A stretch of DNA of 64,000 nucleotides from Rotaria sp. Silwood1. Its lineage: Eukaryota; Rotifera; Eurotatoria; Philodinida; Philodinidae. This document shows positions 1 to 14,500 of this stretch, in pieces. Where the stretch lies: assembly GCA_905250075.1 (NCBI GenBank), contig CAJNOP010000024.1:1829883-1893882 (forward strand), written 5' to 3'. Under the pieces are notes generated by a model that ran no database searches, had not been told where the DNA came from, and saw nothing but the letters and a program-made list of their open reading frames with translations. How positions within the stretch are numbered: position 1 is the first letter of the stretch; every line of letters starts with the position of its first letter. The translations under genes were made by a program, and so were the position numbers.

Positions 1-1038
1 ATGAATTAGATCGTTTTTTTTTTGTTTCTTTTGGATAATAAACATTTACTAAGATACTTCAAAGCACTATTTCAAGCACAATGAAGTATGCGCGAACAAA
101 TGCCATATACGAAGAATAATATCATAATAAAAACTATTGAGAAGTATATTCTCTAGATACAAGATTCATACTAAGCAATTTTCTGTTGTAGTTTTCACCT
201 CGTCAAAAGTAAAAAGTATTTAGGCATAATTCAGCAAAACTAGAAAGTGCAAATTAAATGTTTTACCTAAAATAAACCATTTGTTCGAAAGCACAAAGTT
301 TGTGTTACAAAGACATGTTTTTCCTTAAAACTGAAACAAAGCAACGGATGTACATATTGCACCAAAGACATTTATTAGGAAAATTATTAAGTGATCTATT
401 CAAGTTCTACAGAATGTGCATTAAAGCTTTTACATATTTCAATACCAGGACACAAGACATACGCAAAAGAAAATCAATTCTACGTTTGGAATTTGTTAGC
501 AGTACATTATTCTGAATACTCTCTGAACAATTTTTTTTTACTTTTACTTTTTTAGTCAATTCTTCTCTATAGTTTTTGTAGACTATTTCATGTTACAAAC
601 CTTAGAAAAAAATTCAATTCGAAATGTTACGAAGTAGCAGAAATATTGAGAGGTTCATTTAAATTGAAAAATTATTTAGCATGATCTTAGGAAGTTTCAT
701 CATTGATTTGTTTTACACTAAAATCATCTATTTCAAATTTTCATTATTATTGAATCTTTTAATGGTTCTTTTTATGATTCGAAAATAATAAAATTTTAAG
801 AATAGTACTCAAGTATAAAATGATAGTCTGATTTTACAATAGTTTTATACATCTATAAAAGATACTTGAGATTCAACCATCTTTAGAAAAAAAAAATTAA
901 ACATAAAATAAAAGTCCAGCGAACCTTATAATAAAACTTTCATGATAGAAACCGATATCTTTACAACATCGACTATAAATTAAAGTATATTTATAACGAA
1001 AAGATTTCACCATTACTCTTACAAAAAAGAAAATCTTC
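1..1038. other. 5' flank of the aminopeptidase-like gene, no gene seen
   Basis: AT-rich sequence without a convincing exon on either strand. The longest open frame, a 71-codon stretch near 300-515, has AT-driven composition and no recognisable motif. The promoter of the gene starting at 1039 presumably lies here, but no core promoter element can be singled out. Confidence 0.5.
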
Positions 1039-4000
1039 ATGGAGAGCAATAAAGATGATGTGATCTTACTTGAACAAATTTATCAACAACGATCATTCCT
1101 ACATAAAAAAATTAGTTTAACATTACCTATATGTGCTTTATTGATTGTGGTTTTTGTTTTATCGGCATTCATTGTTTCAATATTTTCATTGTATTGGACT
1201 CAAAATACTGTATGTTTTGTAAGTAATAATGAAGCAATTAAACCAGACCAACCTAAATCAAGACCAGTTTATTATTCTCGACCAAAACGTAGTTTAACAT
1301 CAAGAAAAGCTGATATTCCATGTTTCAATTTTGATTGTTGTCATACATCTCTTAATCCTAATGCTCCGTGGAATCAAAGTCGACTACCGACAAATGTTTA
1401 TCCTATTGATTATCAGTTGACATTAGAATTATTTGAATTAAATGAAGCACATGATGAATATAGTGGTACAGTTGATATTGTTCTTGAAGTTCGGTCAGCA
1501 ACAAATGATATAATTCTTCATGGTGATTTACTCCTTTCCAATGTTACTGTAACTCAACGTGCAAGTCCGAACAATATTCCATTGGTTGTTGATTGTGCTG
1601 TACCATTTCCTAATACTCAAACACTGATTATACATTTGGGAGAACAACTACGAGTTGGTTTTACATATGATCTTCGTATTTCATTCTTTCGAGCATTAAG
1701 TGTTCATGGAACTGGAATATTTGAAAATCAATTTAATAAAGACCCATATGGAACAGAGTAAATAAAACGAAAATAATTTAAAAAAAAAACAAATTATAAT
1801 TTTGTTTTTCTTGATTTGTCACTTATTAATTCTAGAACATCTCGAATAATATTAACGCATCTGAAACCAGTACATGCTCGAGAAGCATTTCCATGTTTTG
1901 ATGAACCAGGTTTTAAAGCCAAATTTCAATTAACAGTAATGCATGAGAATAATACTAAAGCTTTGAGTAATTGGGATGAAGAGGTAAGAAAATAAGAAAA
2001 TATATTTTTCATCTAATCTGAAATTAATTTATTAGGAAAGTTTTGAGATTCAGAATACGATTTATACTGAATTTCAAACAGTACCACCAATACCAACTGC
2101 ATTAATAGCTTTTGCAATATTTTATATTGATGATTTTGATAAGAGAACAGCAATAGCAACACATCCAATCACTAATCGAAAGATTGAGGTATGTTTCATT
2201 AAAAAAATTTTTTATTTAGTAAAATACATCTGTTTTTTGCTTTGTTCAATTAATAGATTAATTTATGGGCACGAAAACCATTTTTTACGAATGATAATGG
2301 AATCTATGTTGATGGACCGCTCAATATGATTCAACGAACTCTTACTGCTTTTTTAAATATTTTTCAAGAAGTACAAACTCCTATTGTACCAAAACAAATA
2401 GGTTTAACTAACTATTACTGATTCTAATGATTTATCATTTAAATTCAAATCTAATTTAGATATTCTTGCCGTACCTGAATATCCATCTGATGCAGTATCA
2501 CATTGGGGTCTCATAATATTTTCTGAACGTAGTCTTCTTCATAATCCAGAAACAACATCTGAAGCTGAACATCAAAACATTGCTTTAGCAGTTGCTAAAC
2601 AAATAGCTGAACAAGTTTGTTTTTTGTTTAAATCTCATTTATTTTCAAGATTATTGTTTATTATTTTTGTAAGTGGTATGGAAATTTGATTTCATTTCGA
2701 TGGTGGACAGATTTATGGCTACAAGAAGCAATTTCTAATTATATGAAATATCATGCAGTTGATATAGCTTATCCTGAATGGAATATTGTATGTTTTAAAT
2801 GTAAAACTAGAAAAAAAAATTTTTATATTCTTTATTTAGCATGATCAATTTTATACTGGAGAACTTTTACCGACTATGTTTGACGATTCTTTGAGTACAT
2901 CACATCCAATACTCAAACCAGTTAATAGTCCAGCACAAATTAATGAATTATTTGATAGTATTGAAACAACAAAAGCAACAGCAATTTTAAAAATGGCTGA
3001 CTATTATACGGATAAAACTACGGGTTTTACGAACACGACGTTAGTTAATATTGTGGTAAGTTAGTCACGGTAGTTTGATAAGATCATTAACAGGAAAAAA
3101 ATGTTAAATGCAATATTTTATCCAGTACAGAGATGGAGGGAGCGATGCCTCTCCGAAAATCGAGTTGCTCCTGTCAGAGTTTGTTGTCATTGTACCACAT
3201 ATAGGGATGTATAATTTCATTTTACTGACCACTGATGTCATCGACTCAATGTAGTTCGTACACGCCGGCATTAATGTTCACTGCAACATTGAAATACACT
3301 GCTACAAAAGGCATATTTTGATAGAGTTAGTGTCTCTATGTTGCAGGAAACGCATCAGTAGTCATTATTTACATCAACATTGCACATCCCGAGTCACATA
3401 CTATGCGTCTTTGTTTCCAAAAAGATGTGTTTACCATATTGAAATTTTAAATAGCTCCTCCAAAAGAGAAAATCGCAATAAAGCACTGATTAAATGAATG
3501 ATAAATCTATTTTGAAGCAAATTGAATTAAAAATTTCGGATTATTCAAATATTCAATTACTATTTTTATTTATCATTTCAGCATTAAATTGTAAAAGAAA
3601 TTATGACTATTTGAATCTTTCATGTGTTATACAACTAGTTATAATATGTCTTACAGTTTAAGAGAACTAAACTTTTATATAATCGTACCCTATAGATGCT
3701 ATGAAGCAAGAAAAGAGTAATAAATAAGACTTGTTCAAAGTAATCAATAAGATCCTTTAGATAATAAACAGAAATTAAACTGTTTGGAAATGAGTAATCA
3801 TTTTCGACGCGTATAAAACTCTTAACACTATTATAGAAAGTTTTCTTTACAAAACTGAATTCGATAAAATAAATATCAATCAAGTATTTCTTTGACTCTT
3901 ATCGATAATATTGAGAATAACTAATAAAGAAGCCATTAGAATGTAATTCTATCTAAATATTATATAAGTGCGTATGTATTAATGTTGCATACCAAACTCA

Positions 4001-6942
4001 TAACACCAGCCTCAAAATCTACTTACAAGAGAACTGCACGAGGTGATAATTCGCGTTTGAGATGAGATCTCAGTCACACGTGGGGCTCGTTGGTAATAGA
4101 AGAAATCTAGAAGGATTCTTTTCCATACAGTGCCTGTTATACTGGATTCTTTACCTTTATCATTGTGTTTAAAAAACAAACAAATAAACAAATTTCGACC
4201 AAAAACTTTGTCCAAGGACAGCAATTGAAGTTATTAGAATCTCCTAAAAACTTCAGTCCAAAAAAAACTTGACTGTTCTCGAGAATAATCAACTATTCTT
4301 TGAGCTGAAATTTTCAGAAGCTTCTAATAACTTTGAGAGTTGTCTATGGGTAACGTTTTAGACCAATATTGTTTTTTTTTCGGGTTTTTTTTATAAATAC
4401 CGTGTCAAAAGTAAAAAAAACTAGTGCTTCTATTCTCAATATCTCAAACTTGAAATATCATCTCGGATGATTTCATCGTTATCAATGATGAAGGAGAGTC
4501 CCTAACTTCATTGCTAACATAAAGACTTGATTAATTAACAGATCATCTGTCAAAGTTATTTTTCATTTGCTATATGTATCACAATTCAAAAAATCGAAAT
4601 TTTCGGCTGAATAATATTCGTTCATTTGTTTACCACCAGTTATAGAGCTCTAACTATCTTCATCAACCGTTATTGAAAAAAAACATGTGACTAATTATTT
4701 TGATAAAATATCAGAACATTTTTGTTTGTGCTAGTTATTCTTTCTTTTTAATGTCTGATTACCAGTGTTTCATCATGTGTTATGGTCGAAGAAGTAGCGT
4801 CTCTTCGAATATCAGGTTGACCTTTCTAGAATTTGTAATTACTCCTCCGGACGAGAAGACCAGAATCAAACACGACTGATGACTCTACTGCATAGTTAAC
4901 CTGTAATGATAAAAAGTAGCTCTATTTGTTTTTGTTTTTGCTTGATGAAATGAATTGTTTGATGTTTTATGGAAGATCCTTTTTTTTAAAATGAAGTGAA
5001 TAGTGAATATTTTTTTATTGAGAATTCTTTAAAGATTATTGTAACAAGTTAAAAATAAGTCAATATGTGTTTATTTAATTTTAGTCTTATCTTCATAATA
5101 ATGAATTTGGATATCTTATACCAGATGAATTCCTTAGTAAATATACGATTGGTAGTTGGACAGGTCTAGATTTTTTTGATCGTTGGATATTACAATCAAA
5201 TTTTCCAAAAGTATTCGTTCGTTTTCTTTATAATAACAGTACTAGCACATATACTTTTCAACTTATACAAAGTCGACATTTAAGTGCACATATGTATGAC
5301 TATGATCTTTATCCACCTGAAACAAATCCATTTGGTTATATTTGGTATATTCCAATAATATGTCGATTTAGTAATAATCCAACAAGCTTTACATTAACTC
5401 GAACATTTTTTCTTGATCAGGAAACAACGAATATAAATTTTAATTCTTCTCATTATGCGTATTATTATTGTAATACTCATTTTGCTGGATATTATATTAT
5501 GGATTATACACCTGAAAATTCGGTAGAATTAGGTGCTGCTTTAGATAATAACAATGTTGATTTAGCTGACATTGATCGAGCTAATTTATTAAATGGTGCA
5601 TTTTTAAATGCTCAAACCACTGAAGAAAGTTATGCTATTGTTAGATCATTTACACAATTTTTATATCGTACTGCATATACAGATTTACTTCCATGGCAAA
5701 CATTATCATATCATGTAAATCGTATGTTAGATGTACTCGAATATGAATCATTATTTCGTGTTGTTCAAGTAAGACAAAAATAATATTTTAAGAAAAATAA
5801 AAAATTGATTAATTTATTATATTTTTCTTTTGTTTCTTTTGTTTTCAAATAGAAATATTTTCAACTTGTTGTTCGAAATTATTATACAACATATGAAGCA
5901 AATTTATGGAATACTAATGGAACATTTGCTGAACAGTAATTAAAAACTTTTTTATTTTTCTATTATTTATGTAAAAAAATTTTTCTTTAAGAATTCTCAA
6001 AAATATAATTATTCAACTTGCATGTCGACTAAGATTAAATGAATGTATTGATAAAGTAACTTTATTATGGAATGAAGCATTTCCTGCTTTAGTTAGTGGA
6101 ACAGCTAATAATTCGTCAGTAGACTTATTTTTTATTTTATTTGTTCAAGAAAGTAATATTTGTATTTTGTTTTAGACTAGCTGCTCATACTCGAGAAGTA
6201 GTCTATCAAACTCATTTTCAAAATACATACAATGATACTGAATGGACAGTAGTTTCAACTGATTTTCATTATTCTATTGATGCACAAGAACGTTATCGTT
6301 TACTCAAAGCACTAACACAATCACGACAACCATGGCATTTATATCAGTAAGAAAATAGATTTGATATTTTTAGTTCTAACTTGCTTGTTTTTCTCAATTT
6401 AGATTTTTATATCGTGATGCAGAAAATAATCAAGATCGTGATGTTGATTTATTATCAGTGTTAACATTACTTGCAAAAAATCCTATAGGTTAGGAAATTT
6501 CAAATATCTAAAATTTTCTTTCTACATTTATTATTTAATAGGTCGTGAATTAGTCTGGTATTATTATCGAGAAAATTGGGCTAAACTTCAAGCTAAGTAT
6601 GTCTTTAGTTTTTATCTGTCATATTTGATTTCTTTTCTTTTTTTTTTCTATTGTAGTTATGGACGAACAAATCAGAGATTAGGGCAATTGCTAATTGATA
6701 TAACAGCAACATTTGAAGATGAATTTCGTGAGACTGAGGTAAGATCTACAAATGATTATTAATTTTCTATATTTTATTATTATATTTAGTTAATTGAATT
6801 TCTTGCGTCGACACCAGGTGTTGATTCAAATGTTGATGCACGTTTTTGGGCACTTGAACGAGCAAATATGAATTATTGGTGGATAGTGGATAATTCAAAG
6901 GACATGGCTGAGTCATTCAATGTTGATGAGAAACATATTTGA
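1039..6942 (+). CDS. Membrane-anchored M1-family aminopeptidase homologue, catalytic motifs lost (15 exons, ~1028 aa)
   Basis: Exons: 1039-1757, 1836-1983, 2036-2188, 2257-2401, 2460-2614, 2674-2787, 2840-3055, 5085-5768, 5853-5935, 5992-6114, 6176-6346, 6403-6488, 6542-6596, 6657-6738, 6790-6942; all phases close. The product has a type II layout: a short cytosolic tail, one hydrophobic segment at about residues 33-55, then an ectodomain. The M1 fold is recognisable by AREAFPCFDEPGFKAKF, by WYGN(L) and WWTDLW after the active-site position, and by an ERAP/APN-like helical C-terminal domain. The substrate motif GAMEN reads DAVSH, and zinc motif HExxH reads KQIAE; only the third zinc-ligand Glu (WLQEAIS) remains. 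By family knowledge it cannot bind zinc normally and should be an inactive pseudo-peptidase, perhaps a receptor or binding protein. The ORF is intact, so selection on a non-enzymatic role is more likely than decay. Intron 7 is 2 kb; the other introns are 47-78 bp. Confidence 0.9.
3056..5084. other. Oversized intron 7 of the aminopeptidase-like gene
   Basis: A 2029-bp GT-AG intron in a gene whose other introns are below 80 bp. No protein-coding exon is recognisable on either strand. The size suggests one or more inserted repeats, but no clear terminal repeats or target duplication were found by eye. Confidence 0.6.
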
Positions 6943-8506
6943 CATAATTTCTTTTTTAAAAGCTAATCTATAATTATCTTTTTCTATAAGTCTATTCTTT
7001 TAATTCGTTTAAACAACGTAAGAAATATTCATTGATCAGCCGATCAATATACTAGAATTTGATTGTTCATTTATATGAAATGAGAACTCAAATGAATTGA
7101 AATTGACAATATTCAAGTATTCTATTATTTATTGTATATTAAAACAAAATTTCTTGTACAGAAAATCATTTTAAAATAGGAAAAGCGATTATTCGTCGCA
7201 TATTCGACAAAAGTGCGTAATTCCTATTTTGCTTCTCACTAACGTCTATTTGCATACATGTTATTCAATCACATGCAGTACTGTGCAATCGAATGTTGAT
7301 AGTCATATTTTGAATTTATCAAAATCATACTAAAAAACAAGAACTCTATTTACTGTCGGATGGTAAAAATGACAGCAGATAGAAACATCAAAATAAGAGG
7401 AACATATCGAGGGTTATGGAAAATTTTTTTAAATAATTACTACATATTCTCGTATAAGGTTTCATTTTCAATACGAAGAATTTGCCAAATATTCATATTT
7501 ATATTCATGTCTAATGTCTTTTGTTCTTAAATAGATTGTTTATTATTTTCTGGACCTCAGTGAATTATTTCTTTGTCATAATAAGAAATTTTGTTGTCGA
7601 TTTTATTTTTCAGCATGACAACTAAATATCATAGACTCCTTAAAATGGTTGCATAATTTTTTATTTTCAATTACTTACCAAAAAGTTTCATTTTTAATTA
7701 TTGAAAAATATAAATAAAGTTCAATAAAGTATTTATATAAGATTTTATTCATAAATCCACTTAGTGAGTATTTCCACATATACAATTACACAAATTCATT
7801 TAATTATTCATAAATTAAAGCTAGAGGCCTGTGGATTCAAACTTTTTGACAGCGTCATCGAAAATTTTCTTTGTGTAAAACTGGCTTCGAAAAATTTTTC
7901 TTACCTAGCAAATGCACTTTTTTTTTGTCTTACTTATTAATGAGAATACCATTGTGATGCTTTTTTTTTCTTGAAACTTATTTATGAGGCTATATAATAG
8001 TGCATATTTGTCCATTCATTTAATATATGCAAAATAAAACTGTTACCATGCAAGACTGTACATGCTTGTTTTTTTCACTTATGTAATTCTGACACGGAAT
8101 GCAAAAAAAAATTTTTACGATCACTCGAGCTTTGCGATAGTTAGATTGGCAGTTTGATACAGAGCTCTAACTAAGATACAGAAAACAAATGTTCTATATA
8201 GATTATCATCATAGATGTAAAGATGAACAAAGTAATTCTAAATTTTCAATATAATTTAAATAGTATATATATTGTAACAAAAGAAGAAAAGAAATATAAT
8301 CGTATGATAGAGAAAGCAAAGTGCAACAGTATTATATATTATAATCACATTTTATCGGCTTCAGGGCCAATGGAAACCATGAAAAATACAACAAAGTAAT
8401 GAAAAAGAAAAATTGAATTATTAAATAGGCTAGATGTCATCAAAAAAGAATTGTTATATTATTTAAATTCGTCTATCGTTCATCATCATCGTCACATATA
8501 AGAATT
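6943..8506. other. Intergenic region
   Basis: About 1.56 kb between two genes on the same strand. No exon or RNA gene is recognised. Two overlapping AATAAA-like sites lie near 7710-7730 but are far from the stop at 6942, so their use is uncertain. Confidence 0.5.
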
Positions 8507-11500
8507 ATGTTACCCAATTCGAATGGTGATATTTCATATCATACTAATGTTCCAACACGTTTCAATCATGCTATTAGCTATGTTGATTTTAATCAAGTAC
8601 GATATTTTAAACTTAGAAATAGAATTTTCAGGAAAATTAAGAAAAAAATCTAGTTAGAAAAATAAGTAAATATTGTAATTTTATTTTCTTTAGTTTTCTG
8701 TTATATCAATATTCTGTCTGTCTCCTATTCTCAGATGACTTTAAGAAAAGTGTTTACTTAAGTTGTTTTTACTTTCTCTCTTCCTGTTAAACTTCTAATG
8801 ATCAACTAGAAAAATCAAAGTTTATATAAATATACAAAAAAAAAAAAGAAAATTTGAACAACCAACATTATGAGTTTACTCAGTTTCTAAGATACTAAAA
8901 AAGACATAACTGAAACTTAGTAAATATTATATTGTTTTCACAGGATGATGAAAGTCTTGTTGATGGTTACAAGAAAAATGAATCTCCATTAGCACGAACC
9001 ATTTCTATTCAACGATCTAATCGACAACAAACTATTCTTACACCTAGACGTTCAAATTCATCATTAGGTGTTACTTCTCTTCCTCTATTACGTGAGACAA
9101 CAACAATATTTGATAGTGAAAGTATGTCAAAAAACAAAAAACAGAATTTATTTCTTTTACAATACAATTATAATTGATTTTTTTTAGGAAAGCGAGCGAA
9201 ACCTTCGGTAGTGCCAATTGAAGAAGATGATGACGATGCAAAACAATCCACTACTGAATCAACTCCGCCAACGCAAACATCAAAATCAACTGTTACAAGT
9301 GATACTACTCAACAAATAAGTCCTATAGAAATGTCTGTTAATGAGAATAATAATAATAACAATAATAATAATAATAGTTCTGATACTACTCGAAATGGTA
9401 ATGATAATTATGAAAATAATAAGAATTATATTCGACGTGACCGGACTGTATCACCACTAAAACATTTACCAAATAATAATATAAAACGAAGTAGTTCAGA
9501 TGCACTTCTATTAACATTAGATATCAATAATGAAGAAGAATCACCACATATAATAAAAAGTATAACAACAACAAAAATAAATCAAACAAAACTAATACCA
9601 AAAAATAAATATATGAATAAAACTCCAACATCAACATTATTCATTACAAAAACTGGAAAATCATCACCAATTAAAAATAGTTCATCATTAAATACACGTA
9701 AGCATCAAGAATATATTTATTTTGTGCTTAAAAATCAAATTTTTAATTGAACAAGTAACAGATTGATAGTATAAATAGAGTATGTTTCAATTTAAAGTGT
9801 TAGCTATTAAGTCTAATTCAGTCACATGAGTTCTTGATGATTAAAAAAAAGGAATATAATCTAGAACAATATTGTTAAAATTCTAATTTTATATTGTTCT
9901 TTTTGTCATATACATTTTCAAGGCACAAGAAAATTTAATAGAAATTTTTATGCATAATAATAAATTTAATTCGAAAAAAGAAATCTATAAGATTTTTTTA
10001 TTAAAGAAATAACTTAAAGAATTACTAGAACATTTAAGTGCGTATGTACATGAAAGAATTAAACTAAATATATCATCAAATAAATGTATTAATTTTGTAA
10101 TTTCATTAATTGATTTGTTTTGTTGTGTTTTTTTAAACATAGCTCGAACACTTGCTGCTATACCATCAGTAAATGCTCATTCATTTCAAGGTGTTTTAGT
10201 TCGATTTTTTCGTAATGGTGATGAACATCATCATGGTGTTAAATTGGCTATTAACGAATTTGAACTTAAATCATGGGAAGCATTTCTTAATTATCTTGAT
10301 CGTCAACCAAGACTTCGTTTACCAACTGGTGCTATAAAACATGTTTATTCATTAACTGGTCAAGAAATTCGTTCTGTTAATCAGTTTCAAAATCGACAAT
10401 CATATGTTGTTGCAGCTGGAGCTTTTACTCGAACAAATTATCGTTTTATGTATCCTTTATTTACGGAAGAAACAGATGTAAATCTAAATACAAATACGCA
10501 ACAAGATACAGTTCCTTATTGGAATACAAGATTATCTGTTCATCCACGTTGGCATTCACCACCTCCTAATAATGAACAAATTTTTCTATTACCTTATTCA
10601 CAATTGAATATGTATGAAAGTTTGATTTTTAATCGAAATGTAACACAAACATTTGAAGAATGGTTACAAGATCAAGTAACAGATTTACTTACTCATTATA
10701 CAAATCATGAAAATGTACGACATTTATTTGGTATAACAAAAGATAGTTTTATAGAAATAAAAAGTTTTTCAAAATTATTCAATATGATTAAAATAACCGA
10801 TACATTTATTGGATGTACAGAAAATGAATATGCCGATGCAAAACATTATTTAGGAAAAATGACACCGCATGAATTATTTACAAATCGTCAATGGCTGCGA
10901 CGATCAATTCATAGAACTAATCAAAAATATGTTTCGAAACAAAGTATTTATTTCAAAATAAAGAAAAAGTTCTTAATTAAACTTTGATTTAATATTTTCT
11001 TTTTTTTTGTTTATAGTTATTGAAAATTCAAAAGTATCATTAAGTTGGATGTAAGTTTAAAATATATAGAAACAATAATATTTCTTAGTTTGATTTCTTT
11101 TTAGTCATGGTTATCATGGTGAAAATGAATTAACAAAAAGACTTTATACTCTTCCAGAAAATGAAATACTTTATGTTATTGGTTCAATTTGTATTTTATA
11201 CGAATCAAAATTAAAACAACAACGTTTCTATACAAAACATAATAATACAATTACTTGGTAAGAATTATTTTAAATCATAATTCATATATGGTTTTTTTTT
11301 TCTTTTGTTTTTTAATAAATATCATAGTGCTCATATTCATCAGTTTCAATCATTAGTTGCATCAAGTGAAATATCTTCATCAAAAATTAATCAACGAGCT
11401 TTAATACATATTTGGGATCATGTAAAACTTCGAACAATAACTGAAATACGTAAAGATCAATTTGGTTCTTATATAAGTTTATTATCATTTTCACCCAAAA

Positions 11501-14500
11501 CAGATGATGATTTAATTCTTATTATTTCACGTGATAAACCTAAAATTATTCTATTTGTTGATTGGAAACGAAATGAATTAATTTATAGTATTACAGTGAG
11601 TGTCATTCAATAAGAATCAAATATTTTCTTGATATATATTCATGTGAAGCAGTTTGAAAAGTAATAAATGCAATAACCTTCATTCTTTTATATTATTGAT
11701 ATTACTTGCATATATCTTCTTGCAACATTGTAGATTTTTCTAAAGCTAAGAGAAGAAATCAAGTTCTTCTCGACATAAAAATGAATTTTAGTGGAATAGA
11801 AACTACATTGGAAAATCAAAGCCAGATTTAGTTTAATTTGTTTTTTTTTTGCTTTCTGAGAATATGAGTTCAGCATATAGAGGGACTATGAGTTAATTCT
11901 AAATTTATCGAGATGAAGCTTTCTTTTCAATTTAGTGCATGTACTATATACAGGCAAGGCCAGTCGTTTTTGGTGTTAGAGGAAACCAGACCAAGATCAT
12001 CTTGTCCACATCAAGTATATACATTATCACTGCAGGTTCAGTCAGACGAGATATCCTGTACATATCACTCAATAGTATCGTTACGGTAGATCCAAATAGT
12101 TTAATAGTTGAATTGAATTAATTTTTAAAAATATATACGTCCTGCAGTACAGAATATTATAGGTTAATACATTTTAAGCATATTTGTATTTAACTCTTTG
12201 GTTATGGAGTTTTCGCAAAGATGATAAGGAGTGTATCTTGGCTGATAGAAGTTTGGAATGGGTATCTACTTCAAAGGAATACAGTGGACTACATTAGGTT
12301 TTCACCAACATTATGTAATTCAGTACTTGTAGAGTCAAATAGAGTTGCCCAAAATCTTACGAAGTTCTCTAAGTAATTTCATGAATAACTCTGTGGTTTG
12401 ATTTCATAATATAGATCTAAAACAATTGAACGCTTGATCTTCTGCAAGACTAGAGTTTCAACACTAATCAAAACTTTCTGAAGCGACTTCAAAATCCATA
12501 ATTCCTTCTTTTCAACTTGATGTACATGTACAGTGATACACTAACAGCATACGAGAAAGAAAAAACATTCGATAACCAAATAAAGTGAAAAGATTGTAAA
12601 AGATATAATCTACATAAGAACTCAACCCATATATGTACGAGTCCCGTAACTAAAGGATTAAATAAATTTAGTCTAAAATATTTCTTGTCATCGGAGCCAA
12701 AATTGAATTCATTGTTTGTTAATTTTTTCTAGTGTAAATCTGATAACATTCTTTCAGTATTATTTGTATTCAATACAACTGAATGGATAGCATGTGTTAG
12801 TCAACAAAATTTACTTTTTTATCATATTAATTGGAGTTTAAGACCATTACATATGTTAGAACGACGAGAATCAGAAGTTCAAGTGAGAAATATTTCAATA
12901 TATTAGAATATACATTAAATCAATTCGACATTTTAGAATATTTATACAGGAGCAGCAGCATGTGAAACTGTTGGTGAACGATTATTAGTTGGTGATAAAG
13001 TTGGTAGTATTCATATTTGGCGTTTAATTAATAATGAACCAAAATTAGTTGCTGTTCAAGAATGTCTATTAGAAGTATTAGTCTTATTTATTTTATTGAA
13101 TTATATTTTTTTATATTAAATATTAGAATGATGTTGAAACAATTGTATCAATAAGTCGAGACGTATTTCTTTTTGCTAATGGACAAAATCAAATCAAAAT
13201 TTGGAATATGAATTCAAATACAATTGAACATATACGAGTAAAAAAATTAATTTGATTTGTCTGTACTTACTTCACTAATGATGTTGATGTATAACTCTGT
13301 TAAAGAAGAACTTTGCGGATCGATCAATTCTTCATTATTTAGTGACTTATTCCAATTATCTACTGTATTCATTTCATCGAAGTTCATTAATCATTCATAG
13401 AATTGTAGCTATTTTGCCATGACCAACCATTCTGGTGTAGAAAGACTATCTGCTGACCTTTGGAAGCCATAATTCAGTAATACTGCAACGAGTCGAGCTA
13501 AAATTTGTACATCAACTTTGTCTATAGTTACGATTTTATGAAAGAATCTTCCACTACATGAAAATACGATTCGAATCAGTATCGTGTTGGCACAAAACAG
13601 CATAGATTAGGCTCTATTTGCATGCTAAAATGTCAAGAATGAGTCATATATTTGATGCAGATAGTGGAAAATTTTGAAGATAATCTTTTTCAGGCTAAAA
13701 TCTTGAAGTAAAGATAGACACTCTTCATTATAAATATTATTATAATCAAGGACTGCTTCTTTTTGGATGTTAAAATCAAAAGTTTTTCTATGTTTCATTT
13801 TTCATCGCTAGTATAGATTTGAAGTGTTCTCGGTCAAATGTTTTATAAATCAGGGTTCTTTGTTGTTAGTTAGTTAGCACTTTTATTAAACTCAACTCTC
13901 GAAATCCTTAACAGAAAAGCTCACAATACGGTTATTCTTTTTATGTAAAATTCTCCTAATGTTATAAAGAAAAAAGCTGTAGTAAAAACACAACATGTAT
14001 TTTTGGAGATACGCTCAGTATTTTGATCTTTATATTCAAATGGAAGGAGATAAAAAAAGGATCCAAAAACATTAAGTACTTCAAACAGTGTCTAAAATCT
14101 GCACACAAAAATTCCAGCTCAATCGAGCGTATTTTGGCTGAGAAAGCGGTACGATTTTTAACCTTTGTAATTCAAAGATCTCCTACCAGTATTTGGAAGT
14201 TAGAAATCAATGATATATTTTACTTTACTCATTGAAATTTATTTACCCTGAAAGTTTCAAAATATTTTTGATGAATTCGTCTTCAGAAATCCCGGAGAGG
14301 TTTTTTCGACCTATAGTGGCTGAGATATAGAGTATGAGAGACTTTTGTCCATTATTCATTCTCTTTTACTTTTTGTTCTGATAGTTAAATGAAACCATTG
14401 GTTCCATTCAATCAATTTGTTGTATTCGACAAGGTTCAGTATCTGTTGCATTAGCTATTGGAACAAAATTAAATTATATTATATCAAAAGAAATTGGAAA

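Noticed and set aside
1758..6789. Several separate short plus-strand frames as individual genes
   Set aside because: They join by in-phase GT-AG introns into one M1 aminopeptidase-like gene.
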